Positions 45,358 to 54,634 of a stretch of 64,000 nucleotides of DNA are shown here, in pieces. The DNA comes from Pseudoalteromonas sp. MMG007. GTDB lineage: Bacteria > Pseudomonadota > Gammaproteobacteria > Enterobacterales > Alteromonadaceae. Numbering within the stretch: the first letter of the stretch is position 1; each line of letters begins with the position of its first letter. Under the pieces are notes generated by a model. It made no database searches. It was not told the DNA's origin and was given only the letters and a program-made list of their open reading frames with translations. The position numbers and the translations under genes were made by a program. The DNA lies in contig NZ_JAGJEI010000001.1 in NCBI RefSeq assembly GCF_018100985.1, positions 372,001 to 436,000 on the forward strand, written 5' to 3'.

Positions 45358-46137
45358 ATGAATTTTTTAAAAACACTGTTTACAGCATTTATACTGCTTT
45401 TGTCTCACACAGCATGGGCAGAAAATTGGAGTGTTACACAGCTCCATACAAATTTTGGTGATGCTTTAAACCCTTTCACAGGGGAGTCGTCATTTACACG
45501 CACATACACCTTAGAGCATGCATCTGAGCATGGCCTAGGAGACAACTACTTTTTTATCGATTTTTTAAACGACAGCTATACAGATGGTTTTCAAGATACG
45601 GGGATCTATGGCGAGTGGTACACAACATTGAGCTTAACCAAAGCATTCAATACGCGGTGGAGCTATGGCCATATAAAAGATACAGGTTTAGTCTTTGGAA
45701 TTAATGCAGGCGAAGAAGGTTTAATGAAATATACCCCAGGTATAAAGCTAAGTTGGGATGCACCAGGCTTTGATTTTTTAACCACTACTTTTGCAGGATA
45801 CATTGACGCTAACGGTGGTATCCAAAAGGAGCAGTTAGCTAAGCAAGATAACAGTATTTTTGTGGATCTTGCTTGGGGGGCACCTTTTTCGCTCGCCAAG
45901 CAAGCATTTTACTTTACCGGACATGTTGAATATATTTCAGGGCGTAATGACGAGCAAGGTAATAAGGTAAACGAGTGGTTACTCGCTCAGCCCGCCATAT
46001 ATTGGGACGTAGGCCAAAACTTTGAGCTTGATGCTAAGCAATTAATGGTAGGGATTGAATGGCGCTATTGGTATAACAAGCTTGGTACCGATGACATAGA
46101 AAATCAGCCATTTTTGCATGCACTATGGGTGTTTTAA
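45358..46137 (+). CDS. Tsx/OmpK-family nucleoside-channel outer-membrane protein
   Basis: This 259-residue protein has a signal peptide (cleavage after HTAWA) and alternating beta strands ending in a C-terminal aromatic residue (LHALWVF). It matches the Tsx/OmpK family: NYFFIDFLNDSYTDG, IYGEWYTTLSLTK, and IEWRYWYNKLG. Tsx forms a 12-strand nucleoside-selective pore; OmpK is its Vibrio relative. Selectivity here is inferred. GGAG lies upstream of the ATG. It is monocistronic. Confidence 0.88.
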   Translation: MNFLKTLFTAFILLLSHTAWAENWSVTQLHTNFGDALNPFTGESSFTRTYTLEHASEHGLGDNYFFIDFLNDSYTDGFQDTGIYGEWYTTLSLTKAFNTRWSYGHIKDTGLVFGINAGEEGLMKYTPGIKLSWDAPGFDFLTTTFAGYIDANGGIQKEQLAKQDNSIFVDLAWGAPFSLAKQAFYFTGHVEYISGRNDEQGNKVNEWLLAQPAIYWDVGQNFELDAKQLMVGIEWRYWYNKLGTDDIENQPFLHALWVF

Positions 46138-46187
46138 TAAGCACTTTAAACCAGAGGTTGCTTTGTAGCTGGTTTTATTACTTATAA

Positions 46188-46216
46188 AAAAATAGCGCCT
46201 AAGGCGCTATTTTTAT
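46188..46216. terminator. Bidirectional terminator between Tsx-like and DUF2189 genes
   Basis: AAAATAGCGCC pairs with GGCGCTATTTT across TAA, with A and T runs on both sides, between two convergent genes. A short direct duplication (TTAGTGTGGTTGGT) follows. Confidence 0.88.
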
Positions 46217-46256
46217 TTAGTGTGGTTGGTGTACTTAGTGTGGTTGGTTGTAACAA

Positions 46257-47036
46257 TTACTCGTAGCCACGAGGCTTTTTAGTTTTGATCACTGCTATAT
46301 AAGCGTGCCAGCTGGCGTAGCTTAGTAAGGGCATGATTACTATAAAGCCGGTAGCGCCTGTGGCAAAACCAATGGCTACTAGCAAAAATATGCATATTGA
46401 CCAAACGATCATAGCTGAAAAATTAGTTTTTACTGCATTCATAGAGCTTATAACTGCAGTCATAATGTCTACACGGCGTTCCATCATTATTTGAGGAGCA
46501 AATGCCGATAGAGAAAACACAGTGACTAACAGCACTGCGCCAATCAAGCTGCCAAGAGTTAAAAATGCAGATAACTCTTCAAATGTTGGATTAGCATGGC
46601 TTGGATACAATGCGTGAACAAGTGCAGCTAAACGCATCCATGCAATCATTATTACCATAAGTAGTATGGCAAATCCCCATTCTCCTACTGGGTTTCTAAA
46701 CATCGACTTAATAGAATGCTTAAAGGTTGGTTTATGGCCTTTTTCTAGCTCCCAAGCCACGTCGTAAAGTCCTGCAGCAAAAGCTGGTCCTATAAGAACA
46801 AAAGCAACGGTAGCCGGCAGGATGACCAAGTAGGTGCCTGTAAAAACGGCTGAATAGACAATGGCAACAGGTATAAGCGTAAATATAACCCCATAAATGA
46901 GGCTTAAAATGGGAGCGCGAGTTATATCTTTGAATGCGAGTGCAAGCCAGTGGAAAGCAGCAAAGGTATCTACTTTATTGCATTCAATGCAGCGAGCAAA
47001 TTCAACATGTTTATTAATGGTGTTTGTTGTTGGCAT
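46257..47036 (-). CDS. DUF2189 integral membrane protein
   Basis: This 259-residue protein has about six membrane helices. It begins with a cytoplasmic segment, FARCIECNKVDTFAAFHWLA, then GWxD-like (LAFKDITRAPILSLIYG). FVLIGPAFAAGLYDVAWELE marks the DUF2189 family. I chose the ATG at 47036 with AGGAAC upstream; the longer reading to 47081 lacks a ribosome-binding site. Function unknown. In many proteobacteria DUF2189 proteins sit by cytochrome oxidase genes, but not here. Confidence 0.85.
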   Translation of the reverse strand: MPTTNTINKHVEFARCIECNKVDTFAAFHWLALAFKDITRAPILSLIYGVIFTLIPVAIVYSAVFTGTYLVILPATVAFVLIGPAFAAGLYDVAWELEKGHKPTFKHSIKSMFRNPVGEWGFAILLMVIMIAWMRLAALVHALYPSHANPTFEELSAFLTLGSLIGAVLLVTVFSLSAFAPQIMMERRVDIMTAVISSMNAVKTNFSAMIVWSICIFLLVAIGFATGATGFIVIMPLLSYASWHAYIAVIKTKKPRGYE

Positions 47037-47285
47037 AACAATGTTCCTTAACAAGGTGTCTCTTAAAGGTTTAGAACACATTGTCTTTATTTACAAATTG
47101 AACAATATATACGCAATGAAATAATAATTTGCTCACATTATGTTCACTTAAATAAGGGGAATAATAAATCTCTTCAGTAAGAGATGTATTTATTAGGTAT
47201 AAATTCCTAATTTAGTTAATGAATAGTTAAATAAATAAACTTATAATGCGTCGGTTAATTTACAACTTCTTTTATAGGAACATGA

Positions 47286-48119
47286 ATGAATGACTTAATA
47301 AATGATATTGATGTGAATCAATATTTACCGGCTGCTCTTGAGTGGGCTACTAATATATTGCTAGCAATCGCTATACTGCTAGTAGGCTTATGGCTTGCGG
47401 GTAAAGTAAGAAATTTAATTATAGGTTTGTGCCATAAATACACGCATTTAGACGATACGCTGTTTCGCTTTTTAGGTAGTATGGCTCGTTACATTATTTT
47501 AGCGTTTGTATTTATTGCGGTATTAAACCGTTTTGGTGTGCAGACAGCTTCTATTATTGCGTTATTAGGCGCTGCAGGGCTAGCAATTGGTTTAGCACTG
47601 CAAGGTGCTATGTCTAACTTAGCTGCAGGCGTTATGTTGCTTATATTTAGACCTTACAAAGTGAACGATTTTATTGAAGCTGCAGGGCGTTTTGGTAAAG
47701 TGACAGAAGTTGATATGTTTACCACTATTTTACAAACATTCGATAATCAGCAAGTTATCATTCCAAATAGTCAAATTTGGGGAGCGCAAATAATTAATCA
47801 CTCACATCACCCAATTCGTGGTGTAGACATGCATTTTGGCGTAGCTTACGACGAGAACACTGATGCAGTTCGTAAAGTAATAGATAGCGTGTTAGAGGCT
47901 CATCCACATATTTTAAAAGATCCAGCACCTTTTGTTGAAGTAGAAACACTTAATAACAGCTCGGTTGATTTTTTAGTACGCCCATTTTGTAAAGGCGAAC
48001 ATTACTTTGAAATTTTATACACTGTGCCAGAGCTAATTAAAAAAGCACTAGATGAAAACAATATAGAGATCCCGTTCCCTCATCGTAAAGTTATCTTAGT
48101 TAACGAAAATAAAGACTAA
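47286..48119 (+). CDS. mscS: Small-conductance mechanosensitive channel
   Basis: This 277-residue MscS-type channel opens under membrane tension to release solutes after osmotic downshock. Three membrane helices occupy about residues 15-125. The pore helix is the glycine/alanine-rich ALLGAAGLAIGLALQGAMSN with AAGVMLLIFRPY. The beta domain starts FIEAAGRFGKVTEV, and IIPNSQIWG and INHSHHPIRG are typical. The length is close to that of E. coli MscS. AGGAAC precedes the ATG. It is monocistronic with its own terminator. Confidence 0.95.
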   Translation: MNDLINDIDVNQYLPAALEWATNILLAIAILLVGLWLAGKVRNLIIGLCHKYTHLDDTLFRFLGSMARYIILAFVFIAVLNRFGVQTASIIALLGAAGLAIGLALQGAMSNLAAGVMLLIFRPYKVNDFIEAAGRFGKVTEVDMFTTILQTFDNQQVIIPNSQIWGAQIINHSHHPIRGVDMHFGVAYDENTDAVRKVIDSVLEAHPHILKDPAPFVEVETLNNSSVDFLVRPFCKGEHYFEILYTVPELIKKALDENNIEIPFPHRKVILVNENKD

Positions 48120-48136
48120 TATAAATCCTTTTAAAT

Positions 48137-48163
48137 AGAGCACTTTTTAGTGCTCTTTTTTTA
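48137..48163 (+). terminator. Terminator of mscS
   Basis: AGAGCACT (48137-48144) pairs with AGTGCTCT (48149-48156) across TTTT and is followed by a T run, 17 bp after the stop. Confidence 0.9.
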
Positions 48164-48352
48164 TATGAAAAAGTTACACGCCTTTGTAATTTTTTCTTTT
48201 GTAAATTATCTCAAATACTACTTTTTTACCTGCATAGCCTCTTTTTACTCGGTTGAGTGAATGGTCTTCATTTTGCATTTGATTAATTTCTTTAGCGTTA
48301 AAGCGTGTAAACACCTCTAATCCACCAAATCAAATTGTATGAAGGAATAAAC

Positions 48353-50419
48353 ATGGCTGAATCATTTAAATATGCTGGTAATAAAGGGCACGGCGGCGAA
48401 CTCCATCAACAGGCCTCAGATGAACACCCTGCAATGACCACAGCGCAAGGCTGCCCAGTGAGTGATGATCAAAACTCATTACGCTCAGGCAAACGCGGAC
48501 CAGGGTTGCTAGAAGATCACGTAATGCGAGAAAAAATATTTCACTTTGATCACGAGCGTATTCCAGAGCGTGTAGTGCACGCTAGAGGTTATGGTGCTCA
48601 TGGTTACTTTGAAACTTACGATACGCTTGAAGATTTAACATGCGCCGATATTTTTCAGCGTAAAGGTGAAAAAACACCTGTATTTGCACGATTTTCAACA
48701 GTTGCAGGCAATAAAGGTTCGCCGGATCTAGCACGTGATGTACGCGGCTTTGCGGTTAAGTTTTACACCCAGGAAGGTAACTGGGATTTAGTGGGTAACA
48801 ACATACCTGTATTCTTTATTCAGGATGCAATGAAGTTTCCTGATTTAATTCATAGCGCTAAAGCAGAACCTGATCGCGGCTTCCCGCAAGCACAAACTGC
48901 TCATGACAATTTTTGGGATTTTGTGAGTTTATCACCAGAGGCAATGCACATGGTTATGTGGGCAATGTCTGACAGAGCTATTCCTCGCTCGCTGCGATTT
49001 ATGGAAGGTTTTGGTGTTCATACATTCAAATTTATTAACGCTAAAGGCGATGAAAAATTTGTTAAGTTTCATTGGAAACCTAAAGGTGGCATGCAATCAG
49101 TTGTATGGAACGAAGCACTTAAACTCAATGGCGCTGATCCTGATTTTCACCGCAGAGACATGTGGGAGTCTATAGGTAATGGCGATTTCCCTGAATGGGA
49201 ATTAGGCGTACAAGTATTTGACCAGCAATTCGCAGATGAGTTTGAATTTGATGTTTTTGATGCCACTAAACTTATACCAGAAGAGCAAGTGCCAGTACAA
49301 ATTGTTGGCCGAATGGTACTTGACCGCGTAGTAGATAATTTTTTTGCAGAAACAGAACAAGTTGCTTTTTGTACACAGAATATTGTGCCAGGACTTGATT
49401 TTACACCTGATCCGTTATTGCAAGGACGTAACTTTTCATATTTAGATACGCAAACAAAACGCCTTGGCGGCCCTAACTTTACGCACATTCCGGTGAATGC
49501 GCCTAAATGCCCAATGCGCCACTTTCAGCAAGATGGGCACATGGCAATGCACAATCCAAAAGGGCGTGTTAATTACGAGCCAAACTCCTGGAACGGCGAC
49601 GAAAACAACCCGCGCGAATGCCTGGCGCATGGATTTAAAAGCTCAAGTAAAGAAGAGGGAGGCGACAAACTTAGATATCGCTCTGAAACATTTGCAGATC
49701 ACTACAGTCAAGCACGCCAGTTTTATTTAAGTCAAACAGACGTTGAGCAAGCGCATATTCAATATGCCCTAGTCTTTGAGCTTTCAAAAGTAGAGCATGT
49801 TGGAATACGAGAGCGCATGGTTTCGCATTTACTCAATATAGACAACACATTGGCCCACGAAGTAGCCAAAGGGCTTCGCCTAAAAGAAATGCCAGAGCCA
49901 GCTGAAGCGGCAATGCCAACTCGCGACGATTTGCCTACTTCAGATGCACTCAGTATTTTAAAAAATGCACCTAGCACCTTTAAAGGACGAAAGTTGGGTA
50001 TTTTGGTTAGTGATGGCTTTGACGCAGATATTTTTAATTCTGTAACAAACAAGCTTGATGACGAAGGTGCTAATTTTGAGATTATTGCTGCGCAAGTAGG
50101 TGGAGCAAGCTGTAGTAATGGTAAACATGTCGCAGCAGATCAAGTTATTAATGGCGGCCCATCTGTACTATACGATGCAGTGCTAATTCTTAGCACAACT
50201 GAAGGTGCGCAAAAGCTTGCCGATATTCCTGAAGCTAAAGACTTCATAAACGATGCTTATGCGCATATGAAATACATTGGCTTTACGCCAAACGCGGAGC
50301 CGCTGTTTAAAGCTGCAGGGCTTGAGAGTAAAAAAGATGAAGGATGGATTGATTTAGATAAAGTATCTAGCGATGGCTTTGTTAAATCGTTGCGTAATCT
50401 TCGCTTTTGGAAGCGTTAA
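48353..50419 (+). CDS. katE: Large-subunit (HPII-type) catalase
   Basis: This 688-residue clade 2 catalase dismutates hydrogen peroxide using haem. The distal His is His77 in [12 protein letters not shown], the catalytic Asn lies in [13 protein letters not shown], and the haem-ligand Tyr is in [18 protein letters not shown]. The last 150 residues form the extra flavodoxin-like (PfpI/DJ-1-like) domain, [15 protein letters not shown] onward, that marks HPII. The ATG at 48353 has GAAGGA upstream; an upstream TTG (48335) is unlikely. It is encoded near dps, which suggests an oxidative-stress context. Confidence 0.96.
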   Translation: MAESFKYAGNKGHGGELHQQASDEHPAMTTAQGCPVSDDQNSLRSGKRGPGLLEDHVMREKIFHFDHERIPERVVHARGYGAHGYFETYDTLEDLTCADIFQRKGEKTPVFARFSTVAGNKGSPDLARDVRGFAVKFYTQEGNWDLVGNNIPVFFIQDAMKFPDLIHSAKAEPDRGFPQAQTAHDNFWDFVSLSPEAMHMVMWAMSDRAIPRSLRFMEGFGVHTFKFINAKGDEKFVKFHWKPKGGMQSVVWNEALKLNGADPDFHRRDMWESIGNGDFPEWELGVQVFDQQFADEFEFDVFDATKLIPEEQVPVQIVGRMVLDRVVDNFFAETEQVAFCTQNIVPGLDFTPDPLLQGRNFSYLDTQTKRLGGPNFTHIPVNAPKCPMRHFQQDGHMAMHNPKGRVNYEPNSWNGDENNPRECLAHGFKSSSKEEGGDKLRYRSETFADHYSQARQFYLSQTDVEQAHIQYALVFELSKVEHVGIRERMVSHLLNIDNTLAHEVAKGLRLKEMPEPAEAAMPTRDDLPTSDALSILKNAPSTFKGRKLGILVSDGFDADIFNSVTNKLDDEGANFEIIAAQVGGASCSNGKHVAADQVINGGPSVLYDAVLILSTTEGAQKLADIPEAKDFINDAYAHMKYIGFTPNAEPLFKAAGLESKKDEGWIDLDKVSSDGFVKSLRNLRFWKR

Positions 50420-50426
50420 GTTAAAA

Positions 50427-50494
50427 TTTTGCGCATTGTTTAATGTTAGTTAATCTGAGTTTAGGTTAACTAACATGCCTAAATTTGCGCAAAA
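50427..50494. repeat. Nested double inverted repeat between katE and the VOC gene
   Basis: The outer arms TTTTGCGCA (50427-50435) and TGCGCAAAA (50486-50494) enclose the inner arms ATGTTAGTTAA (50443-50453) and TTAACTAACAT (50466-50476), all perfect. In RNA this would fold into one long interrupted hairpin with a 12-base loop. It ends 15 bp before the VOC start codon, so it could affect its translation or end katE transcripts. Confidence 0.7.
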
Positions 50495-50509
50495 CAAAGG
50501 ATAACTGTT

Positions 50510-50983
50510 ATGACCTTTACAGCCATGTCAAAAGAGCACAATACGATAATACCGTTTTTAATTATGGATGATGCACAGCAAGCCATTAGTTTTTATAAGA
50601 AGGTATTTAATGCCGAGCTAATTTCGCAAATGCCCTTGCCTGAAGGAGGTATAGCGCATGCTGAAATAGCTATTGGTAATACACCATTAGTTGTAGCCGA
50701 CGCTTGTCCACAAGAAGGCCACCACAGCCCGCATAAAATTGGAGGCTCACCCGTAAACCTAATACTTTATGTTAAAGATGTTGATAGTGTATTTAGTCGC
50801 GCGCTAACGCTGGGCGCTAAGCTCGTTAGACCTATACACACGCAATTTTATGGTGATCGTGCTGGCACATTTGAAGACCCGTTTGGCCATATATGGACAG
50901 TGGCAAATCAAAAAAAAGATGTGGAGAAAGAAAGTATTGAACAACGAATGGCTAATTTAATGACAAAAGAGCAAGACGCCTAA
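50510..50983 (+). CDS. VOC-family (PhnB/glyoxalase-like) protein
   Basis: This 157-residue protein has two beta-alpha-beta-beta-beta units of the vicinal-oxygen-chelate fold. It opens IIPFLIMDDAQQAISFYKKV and has AELISQMPLPEGGIAHAEIA in the first half, then GDRAGTFEDPFGHIWTVA in the second. The layout is that of PhnB-like/YdhR-type proteins with undefined substrates. AAAGGA precedes the ATG. A hairpin containing its stop codon acts as a terminator. It follows katE by 90 bp and could share its transcript. Confidence 0.88.
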   Translation: MTFTAMSKEHNTIIPFLIMDDAQQAISFYKKVFNAELISQMPLPEGGIAHAEIAIGNTPLVVADACPQEGHHSPHKIGGSPVNLILYVKDVDSVFSRALTLGAKLVRPIHTQFYGDRAGTFEDPFGHIWTVANQKKDVEKESIEQRMANLMTKEQDA

Positions 50984-51001
50984 CACGGCTTGCTCTTTTT
51001 A
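50964..51001 (+). terminator. Terminator overlapping the VOC stop codon
   Basis: AAAAGAGCAAG inside the last codons pairs with CTTGCTCTTTT after the stop (13-base loop), followed by T-rich sequence. Confidence 0.75.
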
Positions 51002-51013
51002 TTCGTAGGTTTA

Positions 51014-51772
51014 TTAGCCTAAATTTATAGCTAAATATTTTATTTCGTCTTCACTTATTTGCGGTAAAAAATAAATATCGTCATATTTAAAATATTGTTG
51101 CTCATTAATTGTAACTGCCTCAGCTGTAATAGGCAGCGTATCGTAAGTTTGCCCAAGTTCGTAATTGATAGCAGTACCTACCTTTACCGCCTTATTAACT
51201 ATTACGTTTGGAGCGTCAACTACTCTATAACCATTATTGTCTGCTACGTAATATACATTTTGGTACGTGTAGTACGTTGTATTATGACGTTTAAAATACG
51301 AGTAATGCTTTGGTAATGAGCGAACTCTTAGGCCTCTTGGTGGCTTAACCACATGATAGCCGCTTTTTGCTTTTCGGTAGTAAATGCCGTCACTGAATGT
51401 AAACGAAATACCATTAAATCTAATTGATGCGCTGTTTCGCGGTATGTTGCTAAAGTAACGCCCAGGCCTGTATGTAACCACATTATGGCGCTTATTTTTT
51501 AAATAAGTGTACTTGCGCTTGTCATGTTTGTAATGAGCAATTTTACGTTTTGTCTCTTTACGTTGTTCGCGTTTTTCTTTTTTACGCTGTGTTGGTTTAT
51601 CTTTTTTATATGCTATACGTTGTTTTTTGTCTTCGCGACGTTCATCACGCTTATATTCAACGCGCTTTGCACGTTCTTTATTAACCTTTTCTCGCTCGTT
51701 TTGTGCTCCAAGCGCAGAGCCAGATATACAGCCAAAAGCCAGTAGTGCTGGTAGTAAATAAGTTAGTTTCAT
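51014..51772 (-). CDS. DUF6515-like exported, highly basic protein
   Basis: This 252-residue protein has a signal peptide (cleavage near SALGAQ). A strongly charged lysine/arginine/glutamate stretch covers about 25-95 and is low in complexity. The structured C-terminal part has repeats of the type DGIYYRKAKSGYHVVKPPRG and NVYYVADNNGYRVVDAP, followed by a third copy ending DDIYFLPQ. The YY-x-GY-x-VV-x-P pattern fits DUF6515. Function unknown; an envelope or cell-surface role is inferred from the leader. Confidence 0.75.
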   Translation of the reverse strand: MKLTYLLPALLAFGCISGSALGAQNEREKVNKERAKRVEYKRDERREDKKQRIAYKKDKPTQRKKEKREQRKETKRKIAHYKHDKRKYTYLKNKRHNVVTYRPGRYFSNIPRNSASIRFNGISFTFSDGIYYRKAKSGYHVVKPPRGLRVRSLPKHYSYFKRHNTTYYTYQNVYYVADNNGYRVVDAPNVIVNKAVKVGTAINYELGQTYDTLPITAEAVTINEQQYFKYDDIYFLPQISEDEIKYLAINLG

Positions 51773-52007
51773 AATATTGCCTCATGTATGTATTACATAA
51801 TTGAGTTCAATACTAGCGTTTTAAACTGAATGTTAACTGACCTATTTTAATTATATGCCTTACCTTTACAGCTTTTTACTAACACTTACTGTTGTTGACA
51901 TTAGCCTACACTTACTCACACTTTTGCCGCTTTTCGAAACTAATAGTCTTATATTTATGATATTAATTGTTGCGCCAAGCACTCTTTATGCATGGCGCAA
52001 ATTAACA

Positions 52008-53282
52008 TTAACGTGTTGGCTTTTTAGGGAGAGCTGATTTTAGCTCATCTTGTGTAACATTTAATTTTTTTGCCACTACGCTTAAGTCAGCGTTAGGGCC
52101 ACCAGCATCTTGCATTGTTTTTAAAAGTAGTTGTTCGCTAATACCTAGCTTTTTAGCCGCTTGAGAAAAGTCTGGTCGTGGCATTTTACCACCTCCGCCG
52201 CCAAGTGGTTCATGGCGCGTAATTTTAGTGCCTTGAGGTGGTTTAGCACCAATACCGGCTTGAGCTGTAGTGGTAAAATTGTTTTTAGCTACAACACCTT
52301 TTAGGCATTTAGGTAAGTTTGGAAATGTATTACTTGCATGGTAGTGATACGTAATTATGCCTTTTTCACCAGTAGGGCCGGTGTGCCCATTACAGCTATC
52401 AAGATCAGTTGGTATGGAAGCGTCAACTTCAAGGCTTCCGAAAATTGGAAAACCGTCAAATCCATAACCAAACAAGGCGCTTGGGGCTTGTGGTAAGTTA
52501 TTACAGTTGGCATTTACGTGTTCATGTTTATAAACGCTGTCGATATCGCTCGCGGTACCGTGGTAGTGATACCAACCACCAGGGTCAATATGGCCGGCGC
52601 AAGTATCCAGTGCTGGCAAATGGCCAGTATGCTGTACACTTGGCGCGTCTGAAAAAATAGGCACGCCGGCAAGAGCAATACCTACTTTTGATACTACACC
52701 AAGCTTTTTTGAGTTTTTAGCCATAACAGGATGAAGGGGTAAAAGGGCGGTAATTTCTACGCTCTTATCTACCGATACGTTTATACAGGCGTGATCAACA
52801 GAGGGGCGAATGGTGGCGTTATCTACAATATGTACGTTGCCGTCTTCGTCATAAAAGGTAAAGCCTTGCTCGTTAAGCATGGTTAAAAACGCTTCATCTA
52901 ATCGGTATAGTCCAGCATCCGTGCCATCCCAATCCCAAATGCCGCCAACGTCATTGAGCGTTTCTGGGCAAAAAGGGCCGACTTCAATGTTGTCGGGCTG
53001 GTACTTCAAAACTATTTGCGCGCATTGTGACTCTAAGCCATTCTCTAGTGTGCAGTCTACGGTTTGGGGAAGCTTCACCATGGCTTTTACGTTAAAGGCA
53101 TCTGTGTTAATTGATGAGCTATTCGCATTTTTTGTAAAAGAAGGAGCCGTAATGCTTTCATTTTTAGTGTGTTTCTCACAGGCTGACAAAAGTAGCGCGC
53201 AGCTCAATAAAAATACTACCATTGCTGCTTTTCTACTATTTATGTCACAGGCTAATAAATAATTTAATTTAAAGAGCGCCAT
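52008..53282 (-). CDS. YHYH-domain lipoprotein
   Basis: This 424-residue protein has a lipoprotein-type hydrophobic segment ending LLLSAC (Cys35). The YHYH domain (about 200-335) contains DTCAGHIDPGGWYHYHG, ALFGYGFDGFPIFG and GIITYHYHASNTFP. These histidine-rich pairs are suited to metal binding. The last 60 residues are helical (KKLGISEQLLLKTMQDAGGP). The start at 53282 gives a long n-region; an internal Met at residue 21 is a possible alternative. Function unproven; a surface or periplasmic metal-binding role is inferred. The upstream gap to 53580 is AT-rich with nothing clear. Confidence 0.85.
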   Translation of the reverse strand: MALFKLNYLLACDINSRKAAMVVFLLSCALLLSACEKHTKNESITAPSFTKNANSSSINTDAFNVKAMVKLPQTVDCTLENGLESQCAQIVLKYQPDNIEVGPFCPETLNDVGGIWDWDGTDAGLYRLDEAFLTMLNEQGFTFYDEDGNVHIVDNATIRPSVDHACINVSVDKSVEITALLPLHPVMAKNSKKLGVVSKVGIALAGVPIFSDAPSVQHTGHLPALDTCAGHIDPGGWYHYHGTASDIDSVYKHEHVNANCNNLPQAPSALFGYGFDGFPIFGSLEVDASIPTDLDSCNGHTGPTGEKGIITYHYHASNTFPNLPKCLKGVVAKNNFTTTAQAGIGAKPPQGTKITRHEPLGGGGGKMPRPDFSQAAKKLGISEQLLLKTMQDAGGPNADLSVVAKKLNVTQDELKSALPKKPTR

Positions 53283-53580
53283 ATTTATCCCAAATACTGT
53301 TTAGTAATATACTCCAAGTATGGCAATAAATTGTGCAAACAAAATGAAAATACAGATACGTAAAAATTATTTAATAACACATGTTTAATAATGAAAGATT
53401 AATTGCCAATTAAACACACTTAAAACTGAGTATGTTTAACGTTTAAAGCGCAGTATTGCCTACTTATAAAAACATACTAAAAGCACAATATCGTCTAAAT
53501 AAATTTCCTTTATAGCATTGTAAACTTAACCTCGAAGAGCAAGCTAGGTAAGCCTATTAAAGGATATAAAACTTAAATAA

Positions 53581-54477
53581 TTATAGTTTTTCCCAGTAGG
53601 GAGTATCGCCAAAATAGCTGCTAAAGTAGTCTATAAAAGCTCTTACTTTAGGCGCTAACAATCGGGTACTTGGGTATACACTCCAAATAGCCGTATCAGA
53701 GGCAAGTGGGTAGTTTTCTAAAATTTGTACTAGTTCGCCACGTTGTAATTTTTTATACGCACACCAGCTCGACATTAAGGTAATACCTAAGCCTTGAGCG
53801 CAAGCGTCGCGCACAGCTTCACCGTTATCAGCGAGTAATACATTGTTAGTTTTTATATTTTGTAAACCTCGCTCTGTATTAAACGACCATGTTGTTAAGC
53901 TATGTAAATTAACACAGGTATGATTTTTTAAATCTTGTGGTGTTTTAGGCGTGCCATGCTTGGCAAGGTACTTAGGGGAGGCACAAATTAAGCGTTTATC
54001 GCGTGTTATTTTTTTGGCTATAAGTGTTGAATCTTCTAATGCGGCATCGCGTATTGCTATATCAAACCCTCCAGCCACCATATCAATAATGCTATCACTT
54101 AGGCGCAAATCTATAGTTAGATCGGGGTATTGAGTAATAAACCCTTCTAACGCAGGAATAATATGCATTCGTCCAAATGAGGCTGGGGCGGTGATGCGTA
54201 ATTTTCCTTGTGGCGTAATACTGCCAATACCGACCGATGCACGGGCTAATTCTACATTAGCTAACACTTCTTCAGCATGAGGTAAAAAAGCTTGCCCTTC
54301 TTCGGTTAATGACACTTTTCGGGTGGTGCGGTGCATTAACTTAACGCCCAGGGTTTCTTCGAGTTTGTTAATTTGTGCGCTAGATACCGCAGCAGAAAGC
54401 CCAAGCTCTTTTCCTGCAAGGCTAATATTATGTGTGTTAGCAATTCTGACAAATAGGTTTAAATGGGCAATATTCAT
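53581..54477 (-). CDS. LysR-family regulator (CrgA/PecT-like)
   Basis: This 298-residue regulator has an N-terminal helix-turn-helix (NISLAGKELGLSAAVSSAQI, about 15-34) and an effector domain typical of the PA0477/AaeR-like subgroup: GKLRITAPASFGRMHIIPAL, GGFDIAIRDAAL, CVNLHSLTTW and VYPSTRLLAPKVRAFIDYF. I chose the ATG at 54477; a TTG at 54483 is the other option. It is divergent from the RND operon, with 158 bp between the starts, and may co-regulate it. Confidence 0.88.
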   Translation of the reverse strand: MNIAHLNLFVRIANTHNISLAGKELGLSAAVSSAQINKLEETLGVKLMHRTTRKVSLTEEGQAFLPHAEEVLANVELARASVGIGSITPQGKLRITAPASFGRMHIIPALEGFITQYPDLTIDLRLSDSIIDMVAGGFDIAIRDAALEDSTLIAKKITRDKRLICASPKYLAKHGTPKTPQDLKNHTCVNLHSLTTWSFNTERGLQNIKTNNVLLADNGEAVRDACAQGLGITLMSSWCAYKKLQRGELVQILENYPLASDTAIWSVYPSTRLLAPKVRAFIDYFSSYFGDTPYWEKL

Positions 54478-54560
54478 TATCAATTTTTTTTATAAAAAAT
54501 AGTGTAAATTAATATATTATCAAATAGGAGCGCAGTAAACGTTATCTTACTATTTTTTGA

Positions 54561-54588
54561 TTAAACCCTGTTAACCCACTCTTAACCC
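54561..54588 (+). promoter_or_regulatory. Three direct TTAA(A)CCC repeats, candidate OmpR-family operator
   Basis: TTAAACCC at 54561, TTAACCC at 54571 and TTAACCC at 54582 are spaced 10 and 11 bp apart, one helical turn. This is the usual geometry for OmpR/PhoB-type regulators. They end six bases before a TAATAT -10-like box (54595-54600) and 46 bp before the RND operon start. The operon itself encodes such a regulator. Confidence 0.5.
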
Positions 54589-54634
54589 TCGCCTTAATAT
54601 ACTGCGTGCAATGATGTAAATTAGGCATAGTTAA

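Noticed and set aside
51855..52037. A 60-codon hydrophobic plus-strand frame
   Set aside because: It could be a small membrane protein, but it has no ribosome-binding site and its end overlaps the YHYH gene. AT-rich DNA often gives such hydrophobic frames.
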